Position numbers and translations under genes: made by a program. This document shows positions 35,700 to 49,122 of a DNA stretch of 64,000 nt, in pieces; the stretch's first letter is position 1; the number at the start of each line of letters is the position of its first letter. Source of the DNA: Tubiluchus corallicola (lineage: Eukaryota > Priapulida > Priapulimorpha > Priapulimorphida > Tubiluchidae); the NCBI GenBank assembly GCA_030141605.1, contig JAQGDQ010000004.1, positions 2,143,001 through 2,207,000 of the forward strand, in the 5' to 3' direction. The notes beneath the pieces were generated by a model. It saw nothing but the letters and a program-made list of their open reading frames with translations. It did not search any database and had not been told where the DNA came from.

Positions 35700-36770
35700 A
35701 GCCAGTATATATTAAAAAGCTAAGTTACACAGTTTTTCAAGCAATAATTTCTGGAAATGGAACCTGGAATTAACTTGTAGCTGCTTCTCTTGCTGGAGGT
35801 AATAAAAAAGAATTGCTCTGTCTTGTAGCCAAATCCTCCTCTTTCTAAACACATATTATTATCCTTCTGAGACCTCCATGAAGTGCTTTTTGTATGTGGT
35901 GTTTGGTCAAGGTTTGCGAAAAATGCCCCTTTTGGTACCCTGTACCACCTTCTCCACAAAGTTTTGTGGAAATCGATCAGGCAGTCTTTGCGTAATAGGC
36001 TTACTGCTATAACAGACAAAAAACATCTAAACAAACAAACTGTATTGAAGCATAACTATCTTGGCAGAGATAAAATAACTAAGATAATTGTACCCCAGAG
36101 TAACCCGAAATCCATATTTTATTATGTGTGCCATTCTTACCTACTTTTCCGTTTGTACCATTTTTTCTTGTGCCACAGTTACTGTGCCATTTTTCCTGTG
36201 CCATTTTTGCCTACTTTTCCACTTGTGCCATTTTTTTCCTTACATTTGGTTTTGCTCATTGCTTCATTAATTATTCATTCTAGGCAGCCAGTTCCCCTTC
36301 CCATCTTGGATTGTCAGACTAGTTTCATTGGATGTTACTTGATTTAGATTAACCATAGCTGTGGGATACCTCTAATCCTTACCCTCCAAGGCCTAGGTTG
36401 TCTTCTCGTTTGTGCTTTTAAATTTTGCTGCTGCTGTTTAATTTGATTAAAACATTGAATTTGTAAGTGTTCACAGCCAGACTTGTTGACATTTCCATTT
36501 TTAGTCAAGTTTGGTTTCAAAGATTTAATAATATTATTATTGTAAGTTAATTGCATCTTCTGTTTCTGGAATTATTTTGTTAGTACATGTACTTATAAAC
36601 ACATGAATTGAAAGTAATGGCTTAAGCTAAATTTTAAGTAATTTTAAAATGTTTTGTTAAATAGGAAGTCCTACTTTGATTGCTTTGCTATTGGACTGTC
36701 CCATGGACACCATGTTGTCAAATTAACATACATTAAGTTTGACTGCAACTCAGGTTACTTGTAATTTTTA
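35700..36770. other. intergenic upstream of GTPBP10
   Basis: A 104-codon minus-strand ORF (35720-36034) matches no family I know and lacks support. At 36120-36240 the motif TTGTGCCATTTTT recurs about five times irregularly. The GTPBP10 promoter should lie near the right edge; an AG acceptor-like site at about 36752 hints at a 5' UTR intron. Confidence 0.4.
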
Positions 36771-36772
36771 TA

Positions 36773-39700
36773 ATGGTGCAAATTGGAAGATTTCTTTATC
36801 ATGAATCACAGGTAAGATGTTGATTTCTGTTCAGCTAAATTCATTTGAACTTAATTGCAAAAAGGTGCAGTACAAAATTTTCTGTTGAAATGTGTGCTAT
36901 AAGCTTATCTATCAGACTGACATAATCTTTTAAGTTCATTCTCTAGTAAGTGTATTGAATTTTGTTAAGGATTTAATTTCATGCATTTTGAGAACTGATT
37001 GAAGTGTTTTTTGCATGTCATCATCTCCATTGTGTAGTATTTAATATAGATGTGTTTCCGTATTTGCCTAGAAATAAAATACATAGAAGAGTTAGTTAAC
37101 AATCAATCGCTATAAAATACTTAATTAGTTAAATGTGTTATTAGCAAAGGTTTGATTTCGATACATCTATCCAGGTGCTAAAACTATGTTGCTATAATAT
37201 TTGCAGTGAATGATTTTATTTTACACCGCCATGCTAGTTTTACTACAAAGTAGAGCAAAGTGCACATGTTCATTTTCTTCAAATGTTTTTTCTCTTGTTC
37301 TTGTGTTTGGTAGGTCTATGCAAAATTAGTAATTATATTACGAATTATAAATTCAAAACTTTGAGTCATAGCTTTTCAAGGGTTTCAAAGCTGTTGTAAT
37401 CAATAAATTTTCTGTTTTGTTTCCGTTAAGTTATAAGAGCTTGACTTTGTCCATGTTACCCTGAAATATTCAAGTCATACTAGAAGGTAAAAGTTGCTGC
37501 TGGTATTTCTGCTTTGCGAAATTTCATGGTTTACACACTTCCTTCTGCATTCATTTCTATGCCAGGCATCTCCATTTTTGCAAAGTTTGATTTTGTTTAA
37601 ATGTTATATACTTTTTTAGATTTGTTAATGTGTTAAATAAATTATGTGGTAAATGGCTTTGAAATGATATTTCAGAATTGGTCCAGCAACTAACCTTACA
37701 ATTATCACTAGGTCAGTCATCAATAATCAAGAAGAAGCAGTCGTGACAAAAAAATAACATCAGCAGCAACAACATTACTAGTAACAGGAAGCAGCAATAA
37801 AGCAGCAGCTCTGAATATGATTTTGTTAGTTTCAAAATTGATGTTCTATGATTATAGGCTGTAGGCAAAGGAAGGTTTGCAAAGATTCGCAGGACATTTA
37901 TAGACAGCCTCAGAGTGTATGTTCGAGGCGGAGCGGGGGGAAATGGTTTGAAACGTATGGGCGGTAAAGGTGGAAAAGGAGGCGATGTTTATGTAGAGGC
38001 ATCGGAATCTGTACTTGCTTTGACGACTGTGCGTGATGCATTTCCTAAAAAACGTTTTATCGGTGGAACAGGAGGTGATAGCTTGTACGTTCTCATTAAG
38101 TTTTTGTACACATTTTATTATACTTGATATGTACCTGCTGTTGTGGGTTTTGTTATTCTTAGTACTATACACAATAGTTGATAGTTAGGCAGATAAATAT
38201 GATGTTCCTTAATGCTGTAAATGATGTGTGCAAGTGAGCACTATATTTTTTATATAACTCTGCACATTGCTAACTAGAATCCAGTATTCAACAGCAGCAC
38301 ATACTTAACGTTGATATTTGTGGTGAGACTAGACCTTTCTTATTATCAATGCTAACCAGGAAGATCAGACATTGAAATGGCAAAGGTATCTTTGCTATTG
38401 TCAGATGTGTGTTCCTCCTCCCTCAATGATGTGAACAGCTAAAATCATCATGTCAGATGAAACCACACAGAACGAGAATGAATTCAGGCTCTGATATCAT
38501 TCACTGACTATCCTCACCATTGCTTAGCTCTGATCCCTGGATTATTGTCTGACTTCATTTAATTAATGTATTTGTTTGTTTTTAACACTATTTGATTTGA
38601 TTATTTAGCTTATGTTAAGCGAACGTACCTAGAAAACTTACTACTTTTGGCAAATGTTGGTCTAGGCTGAAAAAAATCTGCATTTCAGGGAGGCACATTT
38701 ATTAATGGCTGAAACTGACTTTTTTATAGTACAAGTAAGAGATTAGTAAACAAAGCAGCTTTTGTAAGCGAAGTGAGTCTAGTTTTCATTGCCGTGAATG
38801 AGTTGTATGATGTTTATCATGTTATTGTTAAACATATAATATTTTTAACATGCTGCTGTTACAGACCAAAATGTCTGCTGGGCTATAAAGGTGAAGATGT
38901 TACTATTTGTGCTCCTCTTGGAGTTACTGTTATGTCAGACCATGGCAGATTTTTAGGTAAGTCGGTAATACGTTATTCACTGTAACTGTTATTATATTTT
39001 TCTGAGGTTTATTCTTGATCAGGTTGTTTTGGTTGAAAAATGATAAATATATTCACTTTCTCATCAGTGATCTTTATTAAGCAGTAGTCACTGCTCTTTA
39101 GTCATATTTATTCCACTTTGTTAAGTGCAAAGAAGATATAAAATTATTGCCAGTTTTGCAATAATACACAAATTATTTTCTTTGTACAGAAAAGTGCTGT
39201 ACATTATTATTGTTTAAATAAACTTGTTGGTTAAGCTTCTTTCCCAGAAAATTATCCTTAAGTAGCAGTATGACATTCAGTCTAGGGTAGTTGGACTTAA
39301 GGAATCTATTTCTGTTACTTTTATTTTGAAAATGACCACCCACAAAACTAAATGATGCTGATCATGCAATTTTCACCTAGAGATTTGTTGTAAAAACAAA
39401 AAGCTGCTACTAGATATCAAAAAGTATGCAAAGCAACTTAAATGGTCTAATAAGCAAAAGCAAAATGGCTGCCATGTTCCCTTCAAGTATCGTCTAGCAG
39501 AATAATGCAAAACTTGCGAATTTCGCCTAAAAGTTATGAAACCAATGATAGTTATGAAACGTTTCAAGATGACATCAGACATTTGTGAATATATATTAGC
39601 TATATTGCATGTTCTAAACCAAGATTTAATGGTGATTTAATATACATATATGGGATTTAAAGGTCAAGGGTTTAGGGTAGTCTCCAGTGTAGTCATTGTT

Positions 39701-42700
39701 TTCGTGATAGCCAAAAAGGTCCCTGTCACTAGCTTGTAAAGGCTGGACACATGAAATTGTGAATGACATGGGCCTGAAAAAACACCAGCTCTGTCAGCAT
39801 TTCATACAAATACTGGTTATGACAAAACTTCCGCATTTGCAGAGAAAAAACGATGGCTTGTCCCATATGCCGTGTGTTCATAGATGCTAACAGAAGCATT
39901 TGTATCTGTAACTACTAGAGCCGAGCAACTGACTGAACTCATACCGGCGCTTGAACGTTTTCTTGTACTTCTCACGGACAAGGCTAACACATTGTTGTCA
40001 GATGATGAAGCACATGAAGACTTGTTCACAAGAAGGGGAAGGCCAGTGAATACAATTCCTCCAATATCTGCCATATTGTTGGAGTACATCAGACATGGTA
40101 TATCAGGCAGGATTCTGTTATAGCAGGCATTGATAACCGTCCCAGCTTAACCATCGCCATTTGACTGGGTCTGGAATGGTCCACCAATGTCACATGAGAA
40201 CTACACTGGACGTTAAGACTTGAGGCAAGTCAACAACTCATTAAATATTGCTGTTGCCAAAGGGTACCAAGATTGAAAATGTCTCCAAGCAAGTCTTGCT
40301 GCACAGCTTGATGGAGATGTGATGGTGTGGTCATGGTGTGCGAATGAAATGGATTGTTTTAGAGATAATGTTATCTATGTTATCTGTATCAGGATCTATA
40401 AATTGTGACTATCTTGAATGTGTGATGTGTTATCATAATATTATTCATATTGTTACAGTTCACTATGAATAATGACAATACTACATTAAGTCCTTGATAT
40501 GTAAAGCCTATATCTAGGTACTACTAAAATCATTGTCCTATCTCCAGCAAAACATGCAATGTAGTTAATTTGTTATACAATCAGCTGCAGCTATCTTGGC
40601 AACCATCTTAAAGGCCTAAGTAGATGAAGTTGCAGGTGTTTTAATGTGTCAGATGTGGTATCCTTGACCTTGAAAAACTACCTTTACACACCAATGTGAT
40701 CATCTTATGTGCTATACAGCTAAAATGTTGCCTTTATATGCTAGTAACATCCATCTTGTCAGTCTTCTTGAAAATCTTGGAAATACTATATAATAGCCTA
40801 TTTTCTTTACCTTTAAAACCTACATCTAGATCCTAAAATCATCCACCTGTCTGCCTTAGAACATATAGCTGATATATTACACAAGCAGTTGCAACCACCT
40901 TCAAGTTCTAAATAAAATGATGTTGTAAGTGTTTTTAAGCATCAGATGTGGATTCCTTGATCTTGGAAACCTGTATTTAAACACCAACATCATCCTCTTT
41001 TCTGTTCTAACAGTTTAAGATGTGGCCTAATCTTGTCATTCATCTTGAAAATGGTCATATTGGAAGGTTTCTGATTGATTCTATGTCCAAAATTAATCAC
41101 CTTGATTGGTTCTAGCATTGTGCAAAATCTTCAAAATTTGCCTTGGAAATTTTTTCACCAGTTAGCTGGCCTATATGTCAGTACTCAATGGCCATTTTTT
41201 TGGTTTTTATAATGAATCTTTAGGCAAAACAACACATAGAATTGAATGGTCGGCTCAATTTTGTTTTATGTGGTGACCAATTTGGAGATGGTTGCCAGTT
41301 TTGAAGTGAAAGTATGAGAAATGGATTGCTTAAGTCCAACTGCCCTGGAAGGCAAGGGCTTCTTATAATTTAATTTTCTGCAAAATTTTTCTGATATACA
41401 TAGTTTGTTGGCCATATTGTTTTTTTGCATTTTTTTATCCTTTTTGGTAGTTACCAAGCTGGCAACAATTTTTTCGAATTCAGTATAGTCAAATTGATAA
41501 GACTGGCTATATTGCTCACTTTTAGAAAAAAATGCGCCCAGAACTTTGAGGAAGTTCTGTCAGTCTAGTGTAGATCTGCTGTCATTTTTTTTCCATAAAC
41601 AATAGATGACCGGGTTCTACAATAAGGAAACAAACATAGCATCTGTAATAGACTACTTCTGTTAACTTGACATGAACATTTTTTAGGAGAAGTGCTTCGA
41701 GAAGGAGACAAGGTCTTAGTTGCTGCAGGTGGAGCAGGTGGTGATTACACTAATGGCTTTCATGGTTTAAAAGGACAAGCCAGGAATGTTTTATTAGACC
41801 TGAAAGTCATTGCTGATGTTGGCCTAGTTGGGTGAGTGCAGTAGGCACTTAAGTTAGTTATAAGTGATTAGGTGAAGTACTTTCTTTATACATATAAGCT
41901 GCTTAATTGGCTGTTTGTAAACTCTTTGTTTCCCAGGTCTTGTTTTTAAACTGGGTGGAAGCTGTTCAGAAAATTTAGAAACATTGTTTATCGCCAACAG
42001 CAAATAATATGTAGTCTGTTGTAGGCTACAAATTCTATTATTTGCACATCTTTGTTTGTACTGGTTTTTGGGTGTTTGCTATCGAAAAGAATAGAGTCTA
42101 AATTCTAAATAAAAATGTGTGTCATAGGGCTTGGCTTCATTTTTCCATTTTGCTTTGTATAAATGCATGCCGTATTACATAGTGATTTCCAGCTTGATCT
42201 GTGTAATGATTCCCTTGCCCAATAGCCAGTCTTTTTCACAAACATAGGCTTTCTCACATGCTGTGGTTGTTTCTCTGAGCCCCCTCATATAATAAATGAG
42301 CCGTGCTTATAATAAGTGAATATTAAGCCACTCAGTTAACCTTCAGTCTGCCAAGTTTTATAATTAAAAATTGTAATGTGTAATGCAAGATTTCGTGTAA
42401 TACAAAAAATACATGCATTGTTTGAAAATAATATCACGAAACCTGGTACTCAATACAAATTTAGATTCAACAGTGTTAGTAGTATCAAAAGCAATTACAA
42501 TGTGATACAGGGTACTGAAGTTATTGTTGCAGTGTGCTTGATTGTAGCTTCAAAACCTTCAGTTAATTACGTATTTTTTGGCAGATTTCCAAACGCAGGA
42601 AAGTCTACGTTATTGACTGCTATTTCTAGAGCAACGCCCAAAATTGCCAATTATCCATGTAAGTACAAAGTTGTTCATGAAATGTCTTCTTGATACAAAG

Positions 42701-44404
42701 CAAAGTTACAGTAGCTTTTCCCTTTGGTTTTAATTTTCTTGCAGCCTTTCATTTTCTTGTAGCTTAATTGTTTAGAAATATAGTAGGTGCTCCTTAATAA
42801 ACTCACTTTAAAATGAAAGCGTTTTGTCCCAACTAACCGACTGAATCTAGCTGACAAGTGTACTATTACTAGCACAGAAGTATGAATCGTCAGCTTAATG
42901 TGCTTTGGAAAGCCTTGGAAATGAATTAGTTCCTATGTGTATTTATTTAACACAATAATTTATATAAGGGAATGATTAAAAAAAGAAAAGTGAAAATTGC
43001 GCAAATCTGTTTATTTACAGCAAAACTTACAAAAATTTGTCCAAGGTCGTGTAGCTTTATTTCTTCATGGAGAAGTTGGCTTATAAAGTTCTTGTACTGA
43101 TTAAAACGTTGAAAATCTGTTGTTGTATGTTTCACATGCTCACGCAAAACACCTAGTGGTTGATAAGCTTGAGCTGCAGTTGGTGATACCAGTGTTTCCT
43201 TTGTGAACAGCAATTGGTGGTACCCCTGTGAAAAGCACAGTGAGCTTCAAAAACAAACTGCTAAGCAAGTGATTAAGTTTAGCTTCCAACAAGGTTAATT
43301 TCAGTTTATTTCGGTAAAGCAAAACTTCTGCATTAGCGTACTAGTATGTGATAAACGTATTGCTTACGTTTTTGGAAGTATAGAGGTATTTAAACGAAGA
43401 TTGTTTCTACGTTCATTATAGTACACAAAAGTGAAGTAAAGATGACATAAAAAAGATAAAGCTTTTTCGTTATATTTGTGTCTAATTTTAAGGACATGAA
43501 GCAAAAATATTATTGAGTCAGTTATGCGGAGTTATTTGAGTCAGTTATTACCAGTTTTTACATTTGAATAGGAGCGGCCTGTGCCATATGTTTTTGAGTC
43601 AACTGATTCTATTAACCTTCAGTCTAATAAATAGCACCACTGTATTTAAAATAATTTATATTTATAACTAGGTATATAAAAATTCGTTTATATTTCAGTT
43701 ACAACATTACGGCCAGAAGTTGGTATTATGGAATATGAAGATTTGCGACAGGTTTGTTAATTTTGTAAACATCGCGTGTCTGCTAAAAATTTTCAAGTAA
43801 CATTTATTAGTTCACAGTATTATTCTTATGCCTAGATTGAGCATTTATTCTTGATGTGAATCTACTCATGTAATTCTGCTTTGAATTAACCAAAGCTTAT
43901 TTATCATGGACATACTTGACCCTACATACTTTCACACAATTTTCATATAGATGTATGTTGCCAAATGAACTGAGCAAATGAGGCCAATTTTATAAGTTGA
44001 CTTCATTTGCTGCAGTTGAATTCCTTAGAGGACATACGTCTCGACTACAATCTTGTGAATTGTTGAGATTGTTCAAAATCAACTTACTTAATGCTTAGAA
44101 TGACACATTGGGTTTTTCGTTGAATCCTGTTGTTGGTAAGAAAATTTCAAATAGAGTCGCAAGCCTAAGTCACTAGTTTGACTTAGCTGAAAGTGAGTCT
44201 GATTTGATTGGATTAAGTCAACAATTGTTATAAATAAACATTGACAGTACCATTTCCCAATCTAGGTTTCTTTTTGAAAAAACCTATGTGCTGCATTTTC
44301 TTAACTGCTGGTAAAACTAGCAAGGCTTTAGCCACTTCATCATTAAATTTTACCTATAAATGTTGTCAATACTCAAGAACGTAGGCTTATTGAAGTTTAA
44401 TTAT

Positions 44405-44463
<59 letters not shown>

Positions 44464-46396
44464 ATAATTTATTGATATTTACTAGCATATAGATGTGCAA
44501 TGCATTGTCAATGCTCCGGTGATCCTGTATTGCATAGAAAAACTGCATTGTCGATTGACGCTGTTTATTAATGTTCTCATTTTATACTTATTCCCATTCC
44601 CCTAATTGTTAACATAAATTAATATACTATCAGCCTGAACAAGTAATGACTAATGATTCCATTAGCTCTTCTGTAATTTGTTCATAAATAAAGGTTTTGT
44701 TGTATGTGTATGAACACTTGTTGCCGGTTATCACAGAGAATGTTATGAGCAGTTGAGGCTGAGATCCTGTCAAACATGATTTAACAAAAATGTACGTAGT
44801 GGACAAAAACAATTTTCGCATTTTCCTAAAATCATGTTAGCATCATTCAACTGGGGGATATTACTCATTAGTGAAAATTTGACTACTTACACTTTTGTGA
44901 TAATTTCTTTTTAATAGATCAGCGTCGCAGATTTGCCAGGATTAATTGAAGGTGCTCACGTAAATGTAGGATTGGGATACAAGTTTCTTAAACATGTGGA
45001 ACGAACCAAATTGTTGTTATTTGTAGTCGACATAAATGGTTTTGAGCTGCCTAATAAAAAGTACAAGAGAAATGCAACAGAGACTGTGTATCTTCTAAAT
45101 AAGGTAAAAAAGACTGTAATATTATAACAGTCATTGTTAAATTTTTTTGGACAGACAAAACAAGCTGTGAGTCTCTACAGCAAATCATAATTAACAAATT
45201 GCATAAGCTACCAGTGGCGGCTCGTGTATAGGTACTGTGGTGCTGTAGCACCCCCTGTTTTCTCACTCATTATTGCCGATAACGTTCAATATAAGTCTTT
45301 TCTTTAGTTCTTTCTTTATACTTGTACATGGTGTCTGGCTGTTGTGCGCGTGTGGCCATGTGCACATGTCTGAGATAAGATGCTGTATTTTAGGTAGAAA
45401 GAGTACCGTCGCTTACGCAGTATGTGTTGAGAGTTGTCACGTGTTTAAAAGCCGTGTATCAGCATATTCTTGAACTGAGACAATTTGGGCTATTCGTAGA
45501 AAAACAATGTTTTTTGTTTAGGAGTTTATCAAGTTTATGTTTATGTATAAATTAGTTTGTTTGTTTAAAATTACAATTACAAGATTAAACTTACATTTGT
45601 TTCGTTTTACACAGTATTAAAACAATGACTAAAAAATTTTCATCTTGCAGCACCCCACCACTGTTCGTTACTCAGAGATCATTATTAACTGCTTTTGCTC
45701 CTTTGATTATTCAGCCCACCAGGCAATGGTAGTTATAATTTTTTGAATTTTTTTCAAGACCTAGTCCAATCAACTGATATGCAAATACCTATATGAAAAT
45801 CGTGTGCATTGTAATTTTTCTGGTCCATTCAGCCTGCTGAATTGAAGCATATTGATAATTTGAATATGACAAAAATCTTATTTTGTTCAGGAATTAGAAC
45901 TTTATGATGAACAGCTTACCAATAGACCTGCAATGCTAGTTGTGAACAAAATAGATACCAAAGGTGCAGAAGACAAGCTTCCAGAGTTACTCGAACAATT
46001 AAATAATTATCCAGGTATGCTTTCTTACAACTTACAAGCATTTTTTTAGGGAATAAATCATTTACCTGCCAGATTTGGGAGCAGAAATTATTTGTAAATG
46101 TGGTACAGGTAATATGTTGTAGTATCATGTGTACTAGTGCTTTTTACCAGTTTTTTTTTCAAATTTCAGAATTTTCAAAGCAAATTCCCGATGAAATTTG
46201 CCCGACAAAACTAATTCAGTTTGACAGGATTCTTCCATTGTCAGCCAAAAAGAAAGTCGGGATTGATAAGTTGAAGCTGTGTGTGAGAGAAATGCTTGAC
46301 TATTATGATGAGCAGGAGAGAAGTGAAGAAATAGATCAAAACAGAGAAACTTTGCAAAGAAATAAGAGAATTGGGGGCAAAGTGCAATTTATTTAG
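36773..46396 (+). CDS. GTPBP10: GTP-binding protein 10 (Obg family, mitochondrial ribosome assembly), 9 coding exons
   Basis: An Obg/CgtA-family GTPase. Its human orthologue ObgH2 works in mitochondrial large-subunit assembly. Exons: 36773-36811, 37858-38084, 38865-38956, 41687-41831, 42585-42658, 43699-43751, 44918-45103, 45891-46014, 46170-46396; 1167 nt, 388 aa, against 387 in human as I recall. The glycine-rich Obg fold is in exons 2-4 ([19 protein letters not shown]). The G domain follows: G1 GFPNAGKST (168-176), switch I FTTLRPE, G3 DLPG (215-218), G4 NKID (291-294), G5 SAK (338-340). The adjacent LIEGAH motif is Obg-typical. All junctions keep phase. The first exon ([13 protein letters not shown]) is the least certain: it is in phase and starts MV like the human protein, but rests on weak similarity. 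Intron 7 holds a truncated MITE. Confidence 0.92.
39884..40330 (+). pseudogene. possible fragment of an integrase-core-type element protein
   Basis: An ORF at 39884-40123 contains ALERFLVLL and [21 protein letters not shown]. This resembles the N-terminal and helix-turn-helix region (GRP...L...GF pattern) of integrase-core-domain proteins common in invertebrate genomes. Downstream reading is broken. It lies in GTPBP10 intron 3. The similarity is from memory and modest. Confidence 0.35.
40502..41060 (+). repeat. diverged tandem duplication, period about 312 bp
   Basis: The segment from about 40502 (cctatatctaggta...ctaaaatcat) is repeated from about 40814 (cctacatctagatc...ctaaaatcat), with further matches in order: TCAGATGTGG, TCCTTGA, CATCTTGAAAA. 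It is intronic and non-coding. Confidence 0.6.
43031..43225 (-). CDS. unidentified coding-like exon, antisense in GTPBP10 intron 5
   Basis: On the minus strand a T-rich tract and CACAG acceptor precede 195 nt of open frame, closed by a GTAAGT donor. Both borders are phase 0, giving 65 codons. The translation begins [15 protein letters not shown], then contains [16 protein letters not shown] and [13 protein letters not shown]. It has balanced composition unlike the low-complexity shadow ORFs nearby. I do not recognise the family, and no partner exons were found on this strand. It may be one exon of a nested gene, a relic, or chance. Confidence 0.35.
44408..44462. repeat. (TA)n(TG)n compound microsatellite
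   Basis: About 19 TA units followed by about 8 TG units, in GTPBP10 intron 6. Confidence 0.95.
45212..45664 (+). mobile_element. truncated copy of the CAGTGGCGGCT hAT MITE
   Basis: The left end CAGTGGCGGCTCGTGTATAG and most of the body match the element at 47881-48387 in the same orientation. The right terminus is missing, with similarity stopping at the CAGCACCCC stretch near 45660. It lies in GTPBP10 intron 7. Confidence 0.85.
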
Positions 46397-46399
46397 TAG

Positions 46400-47870
46400 T
46401 AATATTGATGTGAAATAATGAATGTTGCTTCACATAACTATGAATTATGCTGTTGTTTGTGAATAATGTTGTGTAACAGTTGCTTTATACAATTTAAATG
46501 CAAAACCTTTTTCTTAAGTCTTTGTTAAATTACTACTATTACTGTTATAGTGAAATCCATAGGTAAAATCCTGATATTTGCAGACTTTTGGCTGTTATTC
46601 TTTATATATTTACATAGGGTATATTTTAAAACTGTAGCAAAACTCTGAACTGTTGGCGTTCACACTTGCTGACTGGTAAGTATGACACCACCTGCATCGG
46701 TAATGCTATAAGTGTATGCATAAATAAACAGTAAAATCCTCATTTTTGCATTTCTGGAAACCTAAGTGCATTGTGAAATTAATATAAAAACCACAGGGGC
46801 TACTGAAAGTAACGATTAAAAAATGTCTAGCTAAGGTATTATTAACTTTAATGCCAGTCATGTAATTCTTGTTGAATCACTGATTGATATAATTATATTG
46901 AGCAGAATGACTGTTTACTTGCACTCATTGTAAGTAATTCCAAGTGTAAATAGTGTTGAATTTGTAAATTGTAATATTTATTAACAAAAATAAAATTAAT
47001 ACACTATTCACGATATTTTTGTTAACACGTGATGCTTGTTCAGACACAATTGCTGATTCTGCAATGTTAACAAACATTTGGATAGTAACAGTGCTAATGT
47101 TGTCACAAGAATTTAGATTGCTAGGATTTTAGACATACGGGTGATTTTTCTATCATAGGTGGCAGTCATTAACATTTGTAAAAGCTTCGTCAGTACTATT
47201 GTACTCTATGAACAAACAAGTGCAGGCCTCTATTAAACTAAGACCAACAATTTTAAAACAGTGATGAGCAGTGTTCTGAACTTTTGTCATTAAGTGCATT
47301 ACACACTTTTGCTTGTTTTAGTTTAAGCAAACTCATGTAATTTTGATTTGAATGTCCCACTGGTAGCTCAAAATAAGGACCCTACACATAAAAATAATTA
47401 AATTTGCCTTGACACTAAAAAGTCACTTTTAAATAACAATTTATGCTATAAAAGTGATAATGTGAAAGGACAAAGAAAGGAAAGCGATAATGTGGAGATT
47501 TGGCTGAAGCATAATACACGATTACTGACTAGCAACTAGCAAAGAAATTTGAATAGGGGATCTTACAAAAAAAATTTGCAATTTTATGAACTGCCACAAG
47601 TGTCACAAAAAACAAAATTTCAGCACTTCATTCAAGAGGTAATTGAGCATTTATTAGCTAGTATTCAAGAACCAACCAACAACTTTTTAAAATTGTTAAA
47701 TAAAACATTTGCACTTTGTTTATGTGTTCCCGAAATCTCACAACAAAATAATAACTAACTATAAAAATATCAGACTTATAAACTTCATATAAAATTACAG
47801 TAAATATAGCACCAACACATTTGTCCTGCATCAAACATACATAAATATAAAATAAAAGTAGTACACACTT
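46400..47870. other. GTPBP10 3' flank and intergenic
   Basis: AATAAA at about 46723 could serve GTPBP10. No other gene was recognised; ORFs near 47550 have no recognisable similarity. Confidence 0.4.
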
Positions 47871-47880
47871 AGCCTATTAG

Positions 47881-48387
47881 CAGTGGCGGCTCGTGTATAG
47901 GTACTGTGGTACTGCAGCACCCTGTTTTCACTCATTACTATCCATAATATTCAATATAATAATCTTTTTTCTGTAGTTATTTCTTTATACTTGTTCGGTA
48001 CCGAAGCACAATTTGCTTCACAGCCCAAGGAATGCAGTGTTTGACTGTTGTGCGCACGCGGCCATGTGCACGTCTGAGATATGACGCTGTACTTTAGGTA
48101 GAAAGACCACTGTCGCTCACTGCAGTACATGATGTCAGTTGTCACGTGCTTAAAAGCTGTGTATCGGCATATTCTTGAACTGCGACAATTTAGGCTATTC
48201 GTAAGAAAATGTTTTTTGTTTAGGAGTTTATCAAGTTTATGTTTATGTATAAATTAGTTTGTTTGTCTAAAATTACAATTACAAGATTAAACTTACATTT
48301 GTTTCGTTTCACTCAGTATTAAAACAATGGCTAAAAAAACTTTAATTTTACAGCACTCCCACTAATTTTAACTACAAGCCGCCACTG
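47881..48387 (+). mobile_element. hAT-type MITE, 507 bp, 8-bp TSD cctattag
   Basis: The left end begins CAGTGGCGGCTCGTGTA and the right end, reverse complemented, begins CAGTGGCGGCTTGTAG. It is flanked by identical 8-mers cctattag at 47873-47880 and 48388-48395. No transposase coding. A second, truncated copy is at 45212-45664. Confidence 0.92.
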
Positions 48388-48395
48388 CCTATTAG

Positions 48396-49120
48396 TATAA
48401 TGTAGTTTGCATGTTTTACATTTTATGATCTTTTTTACTACCAAATTTCAATCAGCACTTTAAATAGGATACAGCCTACATTGGGACTGCAAGTCGGGAG
48501 TTACTGCAAGTTTGGCATGATATGCGGTGCCTTAATACATACGTCTATGCAAATACAGAAATTTTGTTTTGGGAAAAATGCTGGCATTAAGCGATGTATT
48601 GGCATTAGGTTTGGCTGTATTAGCTTCTCTGGGTTTAATAAAATTTGACAGGTAGCGACATTAGTGGCAAACAGGGTTAGCAATAGCACAAATGAGTATA
48701 ATGCAATGATGTCTATTGATAAGAAAAATGAAGCATTATAATAATTCCTTTTAATAATGATGTACCAACCAGTCACAGTATTAAAAATCTTTTTTTCATC
48801 TTAACTGTTTAATAACTATCAGAACGATTTTATGAAAGTCGAAATTTAAGAATGCCTACACTCAAAGCTGGTGATAGCAGTTAATGTCTACATTCATACA
48901 AATGGCACAAAAAGGATTAAATCTTCAATTTTAAAATAAAATTAGAAACATCTAAACAAAGTACCATGATCAGAATAAAATAAATATTTATCACAAGCAC
49001 CGGGATTAATATTCCACTTATAAAACAGTTAATTCATTGTTAATGATAAATCTCACACATTAGCTGCAAAACTAACTTTGTTCAGTCTGTGTACTTCCGG
49101 AAACCATGCAAAACGTTAAA
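48396..49120. other. intergenic, no gene seen
   Basis: AT-rich, including the expected 3' UTR of the minus-strand ACMSD gene at the right edge. A 91-codon minus-strand ORF at 48501-48776 has no recognised similarity. Confidence 0.4.
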
Positions 49121-49122
49121 TG

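Noticed and set aside
35720..36347. Overlapping ORFs of 104 and 154 codons upstream of GTPBP10
   Set aside because: No recognisable domain, no supporting splice signals, and the plus-strand ORF runs through an irregular TTGTGCCATTTTT repeat.
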